The notes beneath the pieces were generated by a model. It worked only from the letters and a program-made list of their open reading frames with translations, was not told the origin of the DNA and made no database searches. A program made the translations under genes and the position numbers. Shown piece after piece: positions 8,396 through 17,431 of a stretch of 64,000 nt of DNA. This DNA is from DAMCZI01 sp032095175. GTDB lineage: Bacteria > Bacillota > Clostridia > Clostridiales > Caloramatoraceae. Each line of letters opens with the position of its first letter. The stretch's first letter is position 1. The stretch covers positions 61,538-125,537 of the forward strand of contig DAMCZI010000009.1 of assembly GCA_032095175.1 (NCBI GenBank), read 5' to 3'.

Positions 8396-8935
8396 CTACC
8401 CAACGATTTTGCCCATGCAATAAAGATCATAATATTTGTCCTCAACACACATTCCCATGGATATTCTTCCCTCTATTTTAAAACCATATTTTATATAAAG
8501 ATTTATGGCATTTATGTTATCTTCTCTTACCTGGAGTTCTATCTTCTTAATAATACCATCAGTTTCAACCCATTTAAAAAAGTAGTCCATAAGTGCTGTA
8601 GCCACTCCAACTCCCCAGTAATCTTTTAGTATTCCTATACCCATCTCCCCTCTGTGCATTATACGCTTTCTTGGAGATGCTATAAAGCTGAGGGTTCCAA
8701 TAATTTTATTATCACATATTGCAGCTATGTAAAGACATCCTTCCCTATGCCTTATGCTGGATATGAATGCCCTTTGCTGATCCACTGTAAAGTAAAAATC
8801 ACTTGCTCCAAAGGTTAGATTATCACTTTCTCCTCCTATTTTTACAGACATCCTTACTATATCTGCACAATCATAATCTTCAATTCTTCTTATATACAGC
8901 GTTTTTCCATTTTTTAGCTGGCAGCTTATCATCAT
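8396..8935 (-). CDS. GNAT family N-acetyltransferase
   Basis: A 179-residue GNAT protein. The acetyl-CoA loop is MGIGILKDYWGVGVATALM, with the Q/RxxGxG/A pattern partly altered (YWGVGVA). It is followed by the LQVREDNINAINLYIKYGF motif B region typical of RimJ/RimL-like and spermidine-type enzymes, and a YYDLYCMGK end. The acceptor substrate cannot be told. GAGGGGGAATT precedes the ATG. It probably leads a two-gene unit with the lipoprotein gene downstream. Confidence 0.88.
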   Translation of the reverse strand: MMISCQLKNGKTLYIRRIEDYDCADIVRMSVKIGGESDNLTFGASDFYFTVDQQRAFISSIRHREGCLYIAAICDNKIIGTLSFIASPRKRIMHRGEMGIGILKDYWGVGVATALMDYFFKWVETDGIIKKIELQVREDNINAINLYIKYGFKIEGRISMGMCVEDKYYDLYCMGKIVG

Positions 8936-8973
8936 AATTCCCCCTCAGATATTATTTTATACGAGAATATAAA

Positions 8974-9001
8974 AAAGTACAGCATTTTATGCTGTACTTT
9001 T
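8974..9001 (-). terminator. Intrinsic terminator of lgt
   Basis: AAAAGTACAGCATAAAATGC followed by its complement and a U-run on the minus strand; it overlaps the lgt stop codon. Confidence 0.8.
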
Positions 9002-9764
9002 AGTGATGAGAGGCAGGAGCTTTAAAATTTTCTGTATTCAATAGTATAATACCACCAATTAGCACAAATATGCAAATAAATTGTGAAGTGGAAAGGAAAA
9101 ATATATTTCCCCTTGGGTCTCCTCTAAAAAATTCTACTGCAAATCTTCCTATGCTGTAGAGTATCATATATAATCCAGCAACTTGTCCATTTTTTCTTGG
9201 CTTTGCTGCAAAGTATAAAAGTATTGCTGCAATTATAAAGTCTCCAATGCTTGAATATAGCTGTGTTGGATGTACTTTTATACCACATGATACATAGGGT
9301 GAGTTGTTAAATACTACTCCTATTGGACTGTTTGTTTCCTTTCCATAGCAGCATCCTGCAAGGAAACAGCCTATTCTTCCAAAGCCCTGTGCAATAGCAA
9401 TGGATGGTGCTATAAGGTCAAAATACTGTAGAAATTTTTTACCCTTTCTCTTGCAGTATATGAGAGCTGCAAGAGCTCCACCTATTATTGCTCCATATAA
9501 AACAAATCCCGACTTTATAAGCTCTGGTAATACTGAAGGATTTTTTATTATATTTGGAAGCTCAGTTAATATGAAAAGGAGCTTGGCTCCTAAAACTCCA
9601 CCTAAAATTCCATATATAGCGATATCTATTATGGGTTCCTCTTCTATTCCTCTTTTTTTAGCCCTTTTCATAGACAAAAGTATTGCAGCAGCTATCCCTA
9701 AAGCTATCATAGTTCCATAGCCATTAACAGGAATAGGCCCTATTTTAAATAATTCAGGCTGCAT
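9000..9764 (-). CDS. lgt: Prolipoprotein diacylglyceryl transferase
   Basis: Lgt moves a diacylglyceryl group from phosphatidylglycerol to the lipobox cysteine of preprolipoproteins in the membrane. The 254-residue protein has about seven hydrophobic segments. The family signature is present in a common Firmicute form (GRIGCFLAGCCYG near residues 128-140), together with the C-terminal IGRFAVEFFRGDPRG. It serves the lipoproteins encoded in this window, such as those at 7617, 46028 and 55253. GGGGGGATACCC precedes the ATG. The gene lies 11 nt after a small membrane protein gene and is likely cotranscribed with it. Confidence 0.95.
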   Translation of the reverse strand: MQPELFKIGPIPVNGYGTMIALGIAAAILLSMKRAKKRGIEEEPIIDIAIYGILGGVLGAKLLFILTELPNIIKNPSVLPELIKSGFVLYGAIIGGALAALIYCKRKGKKFLQYFDLIAPSIAIAQGFGRIGCFLAGCCYGKETNSPIGVVFNNSPYVSCGIKVHPTQLYSSIGDFIIAAILLYFAAKPRKNGQVAGLYMILYSIGRFAVEFFRGDPRGNIFFLSTSQFICIFVLIGGIILLNTENFKAPASHH

Positions 9765-9775
9765 GGGTATCCCCC

Positions 9776-10201
9776 CTATTTTATAATATTAAAATATATG
9801 TTTTCAAGAATTATAGCATATGCAAACATCATTATTGAAAAGAATAATACAAATATTCCTGGCCAGAAGCCCTCTCCCCTAAACTCCTCAAAGCTTTCAA
9901 GCATTGCTTTTTCTGCATATGGGTTGCGAAAAACATTCCCAAGTCCAAAAAGAAATCCCTGGCTTCTTACTCTTCTTAGCTTCGGGTCTTCATTTCTCTT
10001 GTAAAGAAGAGGTATGGAGAATAGAAGTACAAAGGCACCAAAATAGTAATACACAGTATATGTATTTTTAATTATTACGCTTTTCTTAATTATAGAATAT
10101 ACTAAAGTTAATATAAAAAGCAATAGTGCCGCACCAAGAGAATAAAAAAAACTGTTTCTTAACCCTTTAAATATTACTCTTCTTTTTTCTCTATTGTCCA
10201 T
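9776..10201 (-). CDS. Small polytopic membrane protein of unknown function
   Basis: About 141 residues with three hydrophobic helices: residues about 16-38, 48-66 and 113-134. A basic loop (KRNEDPKLRRVRSQG) precedes an amphipathic segment. No family recognised with certainty. The ATG at 10201 has GGAGGAAGTTTA upstream; an in-frame codon six residues earlier lies inside that site. It is probably in an operon with lgt. Confidence 0.7.
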   Translation of the reverse strand: MDNREKRRVIFKGLRNSFFYSLGAALLLFILTLVYSIIKKSVIIKNTYTVYYYFGAFVLLFSIPLLYKRNEDPKLRRVRSQGFLFGLGNVFRNPYAEKAMLESFEEFRGEGFWPGIFVLFFSIMMFAYAIILENIYFNIIK

Positions 10202-10286
10202 TAAACTTCCTCCAATCAATAAACCTTGTTTTATGTTTAGGATTATTTTAACAGAAAATGTGTTTTAGCTCAATAGTTATGGTAGG

Positions 10287-10376
10287 AGGCAACAGGCACT
10301 TGAGTTTTGGGTTATTTAATGAAAGCATCTGACGATGCCTTCATTAAATAACTCAAAACTCAAGAGCCTGTCACCT
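10287..10376. repeat. A-type palindromic repeat, copy 3
   Basis: AGGCAACAGGCACTTGAG start, CTCAAGAGCCTGTCACCT end, centre GAAAGCATCTGACGATGCC. Immediately followed by a B-type copy, forming an A+B tandem. Confidence 0.92.
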
Positions 10377-10384
10377 GCATGTAT

Positions 10385-10454
10385 GCAACAAGTGGCAATT
10401 TGGATGACACTGGGGTAGTCCAGTATAATCCAAATTGCCACTTGCTTGGTGTCT
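10385..10454. repeat. B-type palindromic repeat, copy 4
   Basis: Arms CAAGTGGCAATTTGGAT and ATCCAAATTGCCACTTG. Here GCAATTT/AAATTGC replaces GCAAGTT/AACTTGC of other copies, a paired change that keeps the stem. It abuts the 3' end of the gene at 10459. Confidence 0.85.
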
Positions 10455-10458
10455 TTTA

Positions 10459-11934
10459 TTATCTTTTTTTAGGTATCATTACACAGCCTGTATATGGATT
10501 GTAATACATAACCCATATTCCTGTATCTCTGTCCTTCATTTTTTGCCACTTTATAAAGCCTGTCATTCCCATGTAAGGCTGTTCCTTAGGGGTACTCATT
10601 CCTTCTATGCCATACATTATGTTTTTTACTTCCCCTTCGTCATCATATCTCATTCCAAAATAATAGTAGCCTCTTTGCCTAAAATATTTAACATAGTTTA
10701 TATATGGGTATGTCATTTTCAAATGATGGATAGCGCCATTATATGGATAGTTTGTATCTTCATCCATGTATTCATCATCACTGTATGGAATCCTCCACCA
10801 TCTTGTTCCTTTAGACTCATCGTTTATATTATCAATCTCTTCGTATCTATTAAGAAGGTTGTGGAACATTCCTGCATATTTGCCTTCCTTTTTAGGCTGT
10901 CTTAACAAATCATCATCAGTTATCCCATCTTGAGGACTCATTACTTCCTTATATCCAGCATAGGGTTTAAAGCCTTGTTCTGATTTGTCATCGGGTTTTA
11001 CTGCACTGTTTGGAGAATCCTTAGACTTCTCTGTCCCAGCGCCCTTTGCAGTTCCTCCATCCTTCGGTTTTTCTCCAGAAGCTGCCTTTGTTCCTGCGCC
11101 TTCCTTTGGTTTTTCAGCTGCTGCCCCCTTCGCACCCTGACCATCCTTTGATTTCTCCCCTTCTCCACCCTTTGCTCCAGCACCCTCCTTTGGTTTTTCA
11201 ACCGCCGCACCCTTAGCACCCTGATTATCCTTGGATTTTTCTCCTTCCCCAACTTTTGATCCAGCACCTTCTTTGGGTTTTTCAGAAGAAGTCTGTGCCT
11301 TAGCTTCAGCTTTCTTTTCAGTATTTGCATTAGGCTTTGGAGTTTCCTTGCCCTTTGCTTCTTCCTTATTCAAAGCATTATCGCCCTTAAGAGGTTTCTT
11401 GTTTTCTTCAGGCTTTATACTCTCTTCATATGCCTTAAACTTCTTTGCCTCTTCATTGAGTTCCTCTTCTTTAAGCTCCTCATTTTCAGTTTCTTCAACC
11501 TTGGATCTTGGAGCGTAGGCTATTCTGTCCTTCCATGATATTCTTTCCTTTCCCATATATCCTGCAAGGGGCGAATATATCCTGTCCCCTTCCACTATAA
11601 TCGCAGACACATTGAATCTGTCATAGGGGATACCTGTCTCTGCTATATCGTCCTCCCTAAATTCCCACCATGTTTCTCCCCTTCCTGTATCGTCAACCTT
11701 TACTTCTCCAAGCCTTGCCATAACGGGAGGATTTTTTGTGGAATCTATAAGACAGCATACATATGGTCCTCTATCCTTTACAAGGTTCTGGACATATGAG
11801 GTTATCTTGCATCTTCCGTTTCGTGTTTCTATTTTAGTATATCCTGTGGGCTGTTTGTCAATTGCCATACCAAAACCTTTGTCTTCTTCCTGGAATATAA
11901 TGAAATACCTATTATAACTCCTCTTTACGGCCAC
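10459..11934 (-). CDS. Uncharacterised protein with Lys/Gly/Ala-rich repeat region
   Basis: About 491 residues. The N-terminal 125 or so residues form a folded beta-rich domain (CLIDSTKNPPVMARLGEVKV, ETWWEFREDD). The middle (about 160-320) is low-complexity, with several imperfect repeats of roughly 25 residues of the type EKPKEGAGAKGGEGEKSKDG. The C-terminal 160 residues are again folded and rich in Tyr/Trp (MYGIEGMSTPKEQPYMGMTG). No signal peptide is seen. GTG at 11934 is the likely start, with GGAGG 8 nt upstream. Function unknown; the tripartite layout suggests a structural or spore/envelope-associated role, which is inference. Confidence 0.7.
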   Translation of the reverse strand: MAVKRSYNRYFIIFQEEDKGFGMAIDKQPTGYTKIETRNGRCKITSYVQNLVKDRGPYVCCLIDSTKNPPVMARLGEVKVDDTGRGETWWEFREDDIAETGIPYDRFNVSAIIVEGDRIYSPLAGYMGKERISWKDRIAYAPRSKVEETENEELKEEELNEEAKKFKAYEESIKPEENKKPLKGDNALNKEEAKGKETPKPNANTEKKAEAKAQTSSEKPKEGAGSKVGEGEKSKDNQGAKGAAVEKPKEGAGAKGGEGEKSKDGQGAKGAAAEKPKEGAGTKAASGEKPKDGGTAKGAGTEKSKDSPNSAVKPDDKSEQGFKPYAGYKEVMSPQDGITDDDLLRQPKKEGKYAGMFHNLLNRYEEIDNINDESKGTRWWRIPYSDDEYMDEDTNYPYNGAIHHLKMTYPYINYVKYFRQRGYYYFGMRYDDEGEVKNIMYGIEGMSTPKEQPYMGMTGFIKWQKMKDRDTGIWVMYYNPYTGCVMIPKKR

Positions 11935-12016
11935 ACACCCAACCTCCAAAAATAATTCATCATTATAGTATATGTATAAGGTTGGTCAATGTGAACTAAT
12001 TTTTTATGTTCATAAG

Positions 12017-12111
12017 AGGTAACAAGCACTTGAGTTATGAGTTATTTATGTGGGGGAATCGTTGGTATGTAGTTTGTCTTAAATAACTCATAACTCAAAA
12101 GCCTGTTACCT
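12017..12111. repeat. A-type palindromic repeat, copy 4, with an extra arm
   Basis: Arms GAGTTATGAGTTATTTA and TAAATAACTCATAACTC carry the same compensated pair as copy 1. The centre (TGTGGGGGAATCGTTGGTAT) is unrelated to the GCATC-type centre. A further partial right arm (AACTCAAAGCTCAAGTGCC) follows at 12112-12138. Confidence 0.88.
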
Positions 12112-12162
12112 AACTCAAAGCTCAAGTGCCTCTTACCTCCCCTCACCTAGAGTTTTGTATGA

Positions 12163-12198
12163 AAAGGTGTCGACCATATAAGCATAATCGACACCTTT
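12163..12198 (-). terminator. Intrinsic terminator of the Ig-like surface protein gene
   Basis: AAAGGTGTCGA stem, 14-nt loop and TCGACACCTTTTC on the minus strand, 44 nt after the stop codon. Confidence 0.7.
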
Positions 12199-12241
12199 GG
12201 TTACTTGCAGCTAATGGGGATAGTACTACCGGCTGCTGTTT

Positions 12242-14200
12242 TTACTTTTTGCCTTTACCTTTGCTTTTGCTCATATAAACAGTAACAGTACACTGGCATG
12301 ACAGCTTTCCATCCGGGGTTGAAGCAGTTATTATTGCTGTTCCTGTTCCCTTTGGAGTAACTGTTCCGTTATTGTCAACGATTGCTACTGATGTATTGCT
12401 TGATTTCCAATTTAACTTTGTAACTCTTCCAACACCAGGCGTTACTATTGCCTTTAGAGTATATCTCTGCTGATCCTTCATCTTCAATGTTGTTTTATTC
12501 ATCTTTATGCTTAATGCTGGATGTTCATCTTTATCTTTATCATCATCGTCATCATCATCGTCGTCATCATCATGATCATCTTCCTTAATTACAACGACAA
12601 TGCATTTTGCTGTATAGCTTCCTTCCTCTGTAGTTACTGTTATAGTTGCTACACCTTCCTTTAATGCAGTGAGTTTTCCATTTTGATCAACACTAACAAT
12701 GCTCGAATCGTTAGAATACCACGTAACATCCTTGTTTATCGCATCTGAAGGAAGTACAGTAGCTTTAAGAGTTTCTGTTTCTTTCAATTCCATAATAAGG
12801 GCTTGTTCATTTAACTTTATACCAGTAACTGGTACTGATGTATCTGGTGTGTTGGTAACCATTACCTTACAATTTGCAGAATAGTTTCCGTCTTCAGTAA
12901 TTACTGTTATTGTTGCTGTTCCAAGAGTTTTTGCAAAAACAATACCATTATCATCAACAGAAGCAACATTAGTATTTGAAGAACGCCATTCTACATTCTT
13001 ATTTGTTGCATTTTGAGGCTTAACTGTGGCTGTAAGAGCAAATGCCTTGTTAGGTTCTATGGATACCTCATTTCTATCGAGGCTTACTCCAGTAACAAAT
13101 ATATTCCCATTTGACTCATAAACTGTTACATCACAGGAATCTGTATAGTTTCCATCAACTGTTTTTACAGTAATGGTTGCAGTACCAATATTCCTTCCCC
13201 TTACAATTCCATTAGCATCAACAGTAGCTATATGTGTGTCACTAGATGTCCAAACCACCTTTTTGTTTGTTGCTATCTCAGGAATAACTGTTGCCTTTAA
13301 TACTATTGCCTGGTTTACATATATAGAAGCTGATTCTCTGTCTATAACTATACCAGTTACAGGTACCTTTGAAACTATAATAGTACATTTTGCAGTAAAT
13401 CCACCATCTTCAGTCTTTGCAGTTATTATTGAATACCCTGTAGCCTTTGCAGTTACACTGCCATTTACATCAACTACAGCTATATCTGTATTGCTTGAAG
13501 TCCATACAACCTTTTTATTTGTTGCTGTTGAAGGAGTTACTGTTGCATTAAGAGCTATAACTTCTCCGACCTCCAATGTAGCTGTTGTTTTATCTAAAGA
13601 TATTCCTGCTACTCTTGTACCATAGTCTGGTACCTGGTCTGCAGTTATAGTCCCTGGAGTAGGTGGCTGATTCTGTTCAAATAAATCCATTTCATAACCA
13701 CTTTCAGGATACCTATATGTTACTGCCTGATTTAAATCGAAATCCTGAGCAGTATAACTTGCCATTGAAACTACATTTCCCTCATCCTTAGCTAGCCATA
13801 TAGATTGCGATGAATTATCTAAAACATTTTCAGTATTTGAGAGAGTCATATAGTTGTTAGATGCTATAGATGTTCCATAGAATTTGTTAAACTCATAAAG
13901 AGAAGTATTGCTTCTCATGCAAATTACCATAACACCCTTTGGTGAAATTACATTTGACAGTTTAATATCGGCATCTGGGCTTATAAATTTGTAATTCTTT
14001 AAGTCAATATACACATCACTATTGTTATATAACTCGATATACTCATATGGGTCATCATAGTTCTGCGCCTTCGGCATTACCTCAGTTATCAATAATTCTG
14101 GAGCCTTTTCTACTGCTGAAGCATGCTTAATTCCAATGTTAGTAAAACTTGTTGCAATTAAAACCACTGTAAGCAAAATACTTATTGCTTTAGCCTTCAA
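12242..14200 (-). CDS. Secreted protein with lamin-tail and bacterial Ig-like (BIG2) domains
   Basis: A 652-residue exported protein. A signal peptide (about residues 1-29) is followed by a lamin-tail-like domain (ELLITEVMPKAQ, EYIELYNNSDVYIDLKNY; about 33-165). Then come five BIG2-type Ig-like repeats of about 85 residues, each recognisable by VTGIxLDxxxxxL and VxWxSSNTxxAxVDxNGxV. Between the last two lies an acidic linker with a run of about eleven Asp, apt for calcium binding or flexible spacing. The C-terminus is short and basic (SKSKGKGKK). It probably acts at the cell surface in adhesion or as a scaffold; no catalytic domain is seen. It is monocistronic with its own terminator. Confidence 0.85.
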   Translation of the reverse strand: MKAKAISILLTVVLIATSFTNIGIKHASAVEKAPELLITEVMPKAQNYDDPYEYIELYNNSDVYIDLKNYKFISPDADIKLSNVISPKGVMVICMRSNTSLYEFNKFYGTSIASNNYMTLSNTENVLDNSSQSIWLAKDEGNVVSMASYTAQDFDLNQAVTYRYPESGYEMDLFEQNQPPTPGTITADQVPDYGTRVAGISLDKTTATLEVGEVIALNATVTPSTATNKKVVWTSSNTDIAVVDVNGSVTAKATGYSIITAKTEDGGFTAKCTIIVSKVPVTGIVIDRESASIYVNQAIVLKATVIPEIATNKKVVWTSSDTHIATVDANGIVRGRNIGTATITVKTVDGNYTDSCDVTVYESNGNIFVTGVSLDRNEVSIEPNKAFALTATVKPQNATNKNVEWRSSNTNVASVDDNGIVFAKTLGTATITVITEDGNYSANCKVMVTNTPDTSVPVTGIKLNEQALIMELKETETLKATVLPSDAINKDVTWYSNDSSIVSVDQNGKLTALKEGVATITVTTEEGSYTAKCIVVVIKEDDHDDDDDDDDDDDKDKDEHPALSIKMNKTTLKMKDQQRYTLKAIVTPGVGRVTKLNWKSSNTSVAIVDNNGTVTPKGTGTAIITASTPDGKLSCQCTVTVYMSKSKGKGKK

Positions 14201-14315
14201 TTTAATTACCTCCTCATTAATACTTTTTATTATAAAACCGGTAGCACTTTAGTGATGTCTAATATGTTTTCCACTATATAGACGTTACAAATTTTGTAAA
14301 TGTTCCATAAAATTA

Positions 14316-14354
14316 GTGCTCATAACTTAAAATTTACTTTTAAGTTATGAGCAC
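14316..14354 (-). terminator. Intrinsic terminator of rnmV-rsmA
   Basis: GTGCTCATAACTTAAAA pairs with TTTTAAGTTATGAGCAC across a 5-nt loop; it begins five nt after the rsmA stop on the minus strand. Confidence 0.75.
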
Positions 14355-14358
14355 CCTT

Positions 14359-15201
14359 TTACATTCTAGCTTTTATTTCATTTGAAAGCCTTGCAAATTC
14401 TTCAATGGAGAGAGTCTCTCCTCTTCTTTTTTCCTCTATTCCAGAAGCCTCCATGGCTTCTCTTAATAAGTCTGGTGAAAGGCCAACTCCCTTTAAAACA
14501 TTCCAGAGGGTTTTTCTTCTCATATTGAAAGAATCCCTTACTATTCTAAAGAAAAGTTTTTCATCAACTACTCCATATTCTGGTTCCTTCAAATCCATCC
14601 TTATAACAACAGATTCAACCTTTGGCTGAGGCATAAAGCTTGATGGAGACACTTTACATATCCTTGTTATGTTTGAATAATATTGAGATATTATTGATAT
14701 ATGTCCATATTCATCTGTGTTTGGCTTTGCAGTTATTCTATCTGCTGCTTCCTTTTGTATCATAAGGGTAATACTTTCTGCTCCAGGATTTTCTGTAAAT
14801 ATCTTTGTAACAACAGGTGTTGTAATATAATAGGGAAGGTTTGCCGCAATCTTTACATTTTTCATTTCATATTCATCTATAAGCTTCTTAAAATCTACCT
14901 TTAGGGCATCACCTTTTATTATGCTTACATTGTTGTAGTTTCCAAGAGTCTCCTCAAGTATTGGTATAAGCGTTTCATCAATCTCAATGGAATAAACCCT
15001 TCCTGCTTTTTTTGCAATCTCATGTGTCAGTGTTCCTATTCCAGGTCCTATTTCTATTACAGTGCTTTCAGAAGTTATATCCATTGCTTCAATTGTCTTT
15101 TCAAGTATATCCTCATCTATAAGAAAATTCTGTCCAAAACTTTTATTAAATTTAAATCCAAAGTGTTTTACTATATCCTTTGTTTTCTGAATAAGGCTCA
15201 T
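14359..15201 (-). CDS. rsmA: 16S rRNA (adenine1518-N6/adenine1519-N6)-dimethyltransferase
   Basis: RsmA (KsgA) dimethylates two adjacent adenines near the 3' end of 16S rRNA during 30S maturation. The 280-residue protein has the SAM motif EIGPGIGTLTHEIA (about residues 50-63), the FGQNFL motif near the N-terminus and the catalytic NLPYY motif, followed by the C-terminal helical domain (RRKTLWNVLKG, RRGETLSIEEFARLSN). Its start overlaps the rnmV stop by 4 nt. The rnmV-rsmA pairing is the standard Firmicute arrangement. Confidence 0.97.
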   Translation of the reverse strand: MSLIQKTKDIVKHFGFKFNKSFGQNFLIDEDILEKTIEAMDITSESTVIEIGPGIGTLTHEIAKKAGRVYSIEIDETLIPILEETLGNYNNVSIIKGDALKVDFKKLIDEYEMKNVKIAANLPYYITTPVVTKIFTENPGAESITLMIQKEAADRITAKPNTDEYGHISIISQYYSNITRICKVSPSSFMPQPKVESVVIRMDLKEPEYGVVDEKLFFRIVRDSFNMRRKTLWNVLKGVGLSPDLLREAMEASGIEEKRRGETLSIEEFARLSNEIKARM

Positions 15202-15740
15202 ATGATCACCTCTAATTTATTAGCTGCTGCTTCAAATTCTTCTCTTGTTATTCCATATCTGTTTAATCTGCTTAAAAAACGTTTTGCGTTTCCGTATCCA
15301 ATTCCAAGCTCTTTTCCAACAAAGTCTCTTCTTTTTACTGCATCACTGCTTCCTTCAAGTCCATTTTGGAAAAGGTCTCTTATTGTAAATTCTTCTCTTT
15401 TTTCCTCTAATTCTGTTTTAACCTTTGAAAGTGCATCTCTTATGCTTTCTGGAGATGCATTTTCTATTCCTATATCCCCATCCTTTATCGCATACTCCCT
15501 TGGTAAAAAGGCATGTTTGCAACCAGGAACCCTTGACGCTATTATCTTTCTTATTCTTTCACCTGCATGATCAGGGTCTGTAAATATAATAACCCCATTT
15601 CTTTTCGCTGCACTTTTTATTCTCTCTATAGTTTCTTCTCTTATTCCAAAACCCGATGTTGCAATTAGCTCTGCATCAACAGCTCTCTTTACAGCATCTA
15701 TATCATCCCTGCCTTCTACAACTATAACTTCCTTTATCAC
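15198..15740 (-). CDS. rnmV: Ribonuclease M5
   Basis: RNase M5 carries out the final trimming of 5S rRNA precursor. The 180-residue protein starts with a Toprim domain: VVEGRDDIDAVKRAV holds the catalytic Glu, and FTDPDHAGERIRK the DxD-type metal site. The C-terminal half (GNAKRFLSRLNRYGITREEF) is the family-specific RNA-binding part. Translation starts at GTG with GGAG upstream. It is translationally coupled to rsmA. A 5S gene, its substrate, lies at the right edge of the window. Confidence 0.96.
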   Translation of the reverse strand: MIKEVIVVEGRDDIDAVKRAVDAELIATSGFGIREETIERIKSAAKRNGVIIFTDPDHAGERIRKIIASRVPGCKHAFLPREYAIKDGDIGIENASPESIRDALSKVKTELEEKREEFTIRDLFQNGLEGSSDAVKRRDFVGKELGIGYGNAKRFLSRLNRYGITREEFEAAANKLEVII

Positions 15741-15811
15741 TCTATCAACTCCTAAATATAACTGTGTTATATATTATAGCACTAATGCAAGCAATTGTAG
15801 AAGGTAACAAA

Positions 15812-15902
15812 AGGTGACAGGCTCTTGAGTTTTGAGTTATTTAATCAAAAGCAACGTCAGATGCCTTAATTAAATAACTCAAAACTCAAGTGCCTGTTAC
15901 CT
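15812..15902. repeat. A-type palindromic repeat, copy 5 (inverted orientation)
   Basis: AGGTGACAGGCTCTTGAG to CTCAAGTGCCTGTTACCT. The GGCTCTTGAG end marks it as reversed relative to copies 1, 3, 8 and 11. It lies between the yabE-like gene and rnmV. Confidence 0.92.
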
Positions 15903-15935
15903 CCCCCGTAACCTTCTATAATCACCTTTGCATTA

Positions 15936-15962
15936 AAAAATAAGGTGGATAACCCACCTTAT
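15936..15962 (-). terminator. Intrinsic terminator of the yabE-like gene
   Basis: AATAAGGTGGGTTATCCACCTTATTTTTTAA on the minus strand: an 8-9 bp stem followed by six U, overlapping the stop codon. Confidence 0.85.
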
Positions 15963-17011
15963 TTTAAAATGTATACGTTTACATAGTGTGTAGACCACTT
16001 TCTAAACTCAGATGTCCCTGGTTCAAAGTAGAGATCTATTATGTTGGATCTAACTCCTCCACCAGTATCCTCTGCTCTAGCATATCCATACCCTTCTATG
16101 AATAGTTTTGTTCCCAGGGGTATGACCTTTGGATCAACTGCAACAGTACTGTATCCATCCGGGTCTCTTCTTGCTCTTGTCCCAGTTGCTGTTATACCAA
16201 AACCTTTGTCTCCTGGTCTTTTACCTGTACAGGCATAACTTGCAGTATAAGAAGTTGCCTTCATTCTCAAGCTTTTTGTATAGAGAATTCTCCTACCTCC
16301 TCTAGATGGTGTAAACCATGCTAGAGATCCAACAGCTACAACCTTGTTTACAGGCTGCTTTCTAATGGTTTCCTGAACCTTAGCCCTTGAAACCTCCTTG
16401 CCATCTTCATAGACAACCTTAACCACAATTTCCTTTTCTCCGTCTGCTCCATCCTGAAGCACCTTTGTCTTTCCCCTCTCCATTGAGCTATTCAGTTTAT
16501 TTATTGTCTTATAGGGAAGTCTTGATGTCAATGTGATTAACTTTTCTTCAACCCTTACAACCTTTATTTCAAGGCCGCTTTTTAATGGAGAGTCTAGTTT
16601 TGGAGTAACCTTATCCTTATCATTAAGGATTATGCCCTCTGATTTAAACATGTTGCAAATAGTCTTCTCAGCAGAATTTATCTTAAGACTCTTACCATCA
16701 AGGGTTACCATAACAGGCACTGCTCTATCTATCTTTATTGTCATTCCATCCTTAAGAGCGCTGCCTAAAGCGGGTGATATTTTATCTTTAGCTTCTACCT
16801 TAATATTCAATGCATTAAGGGCATCTACAACTCTTGTTCTGCTGGTGCTGAATTTTTGTGAAATGCCATCATTTACAACAACTATGTCCTTATTAAACTT
16901 GGACACCGTGTAAAGAAGCAATCCACCAGCCATTAGAGCAACCACCATTACCATGAGGCTGTCCTTGAGATGCTTTTCGATCCATTTTCCTACCCTGTAT
17001 ATGGTATTCAT
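15959..17011 (-). CDS. yabE: YabE-like cell-wall protein: DUF348, G5 and 3D domains
   Basis: A 350-residue exported protein. An N-terminal membrane anchor/signal segment (MVMVVALMAGGLLLYTVSKF) is followed by two DUF348 repeats (about residues 45-160), a G5 domain (about 165-240) and a C-terminal 3D domain (about 255-350). The 3D domain has the acidic residues of RlpA/MltA-type lytic enzymes (YTVAVDPKVIPLGTKLFI-like core, AEDTGGGVRSNIIDLYF). Members of this family, including YabE and Rpf-like proteins, remodel peptidoglycan. The ATG at 17011 has AAAGGAGG upstream. The position between metG/tatD and rnmV/ksgA matches B. subtilis. A folded leader lies at 17046-17102. Confidence 0.92.
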   Translation of the reverse strand: MNTIYRVGKWIEKHLKDSLMVMVVALMAGGLLLYTVSKFNKDIVVVNDGISQKFSTSRTRVVDALNALNIKVEAKDKISPALGSALKDGMTIKIDRAVPVMVTLDGKSLKINSAEKTICNMFKSEGIILNDKDKVTPKLDSPLKSGLEIKVVRVEEKLITLTSRLPYKTINKLNSSMERGKTKVLQDGADGEKEIVVKVVYEDGKEVSRAKVQETIRKQPVNKVVAVGSLAWFTPSRGGRRILYTKSLRMKATSYTASYACTGKRPGDKGFGITATGTRARRDPDGYSTVAVDPKVIPLGTKLFIEGYGYARAEDTGGGVRSNIIDLYFEPGTSEFRKWSTHYVNVYILK

Positions 17012-17045
17012 TTCTCTTCCTCCTTTCAAAGCTGATATCTGGTAT

Positions 17046-17102
17046 ATGCACAAATCATGGCCCTGTTAGCCATATCCAATGCCTCAATGGGCATATGTGC
17101 AT
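17046..17102 (-). promoter_or_regulatory. Three-way-junction leader element upstream of yabE
   Basis: On the minus strand ATGCACA pairs with TGTGCAT (7 bp). It encloses two hairpins: ATGCC-CATTGA-GGCAT and ATGGC-TAACAGG-GCCAT. The element ends about 20 nt before the ribosome binding site, so it could control translation start. It matches no riboswitch class I know. The fold is by eye only. Confidence 0.4.
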
Positions 17103-17318
17103 TAATATCTAATTTTATCTATATAAAAGTATTATTACCAATTATTATTCCGCTTATACTTTTACCAGCTTTTGGAGGTCAAAGATATTATTATTATATA
17201 TTAAAAGTCAATTTTTTTTGAATCCTAAAAACAGGCTTATGGGTTAACGTCGTTTAATTATACCGTTATAATTCCATTTTACTCTTAGTAGATTACTTTT
17301 TTAAAGGTGGATGTAGGG

Positions 17319-17413
17319 AGGTAACAGACACTTGAGTTTTGAGTTATTTAGCACAAAATATCTTATAATACTAAACCTTCATAAATACCTCATAACTCAA
17401 GTGCCTGTTACCT
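17319..17413. repeat. A-type palindromic repeat, copy 6
   Basis: AGGTAACAGACACTTGAG to CTCAAGTGCCTGTTACCT. Its inner arms are partly mismatched (GAGTTTTGAG against CTCATAACTC), so this copy has drifted. It follows the tatD stop codon. Confidence 0.88.
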
Positions 17414-17431
17414 CCCCAAATTACCAGCCTA

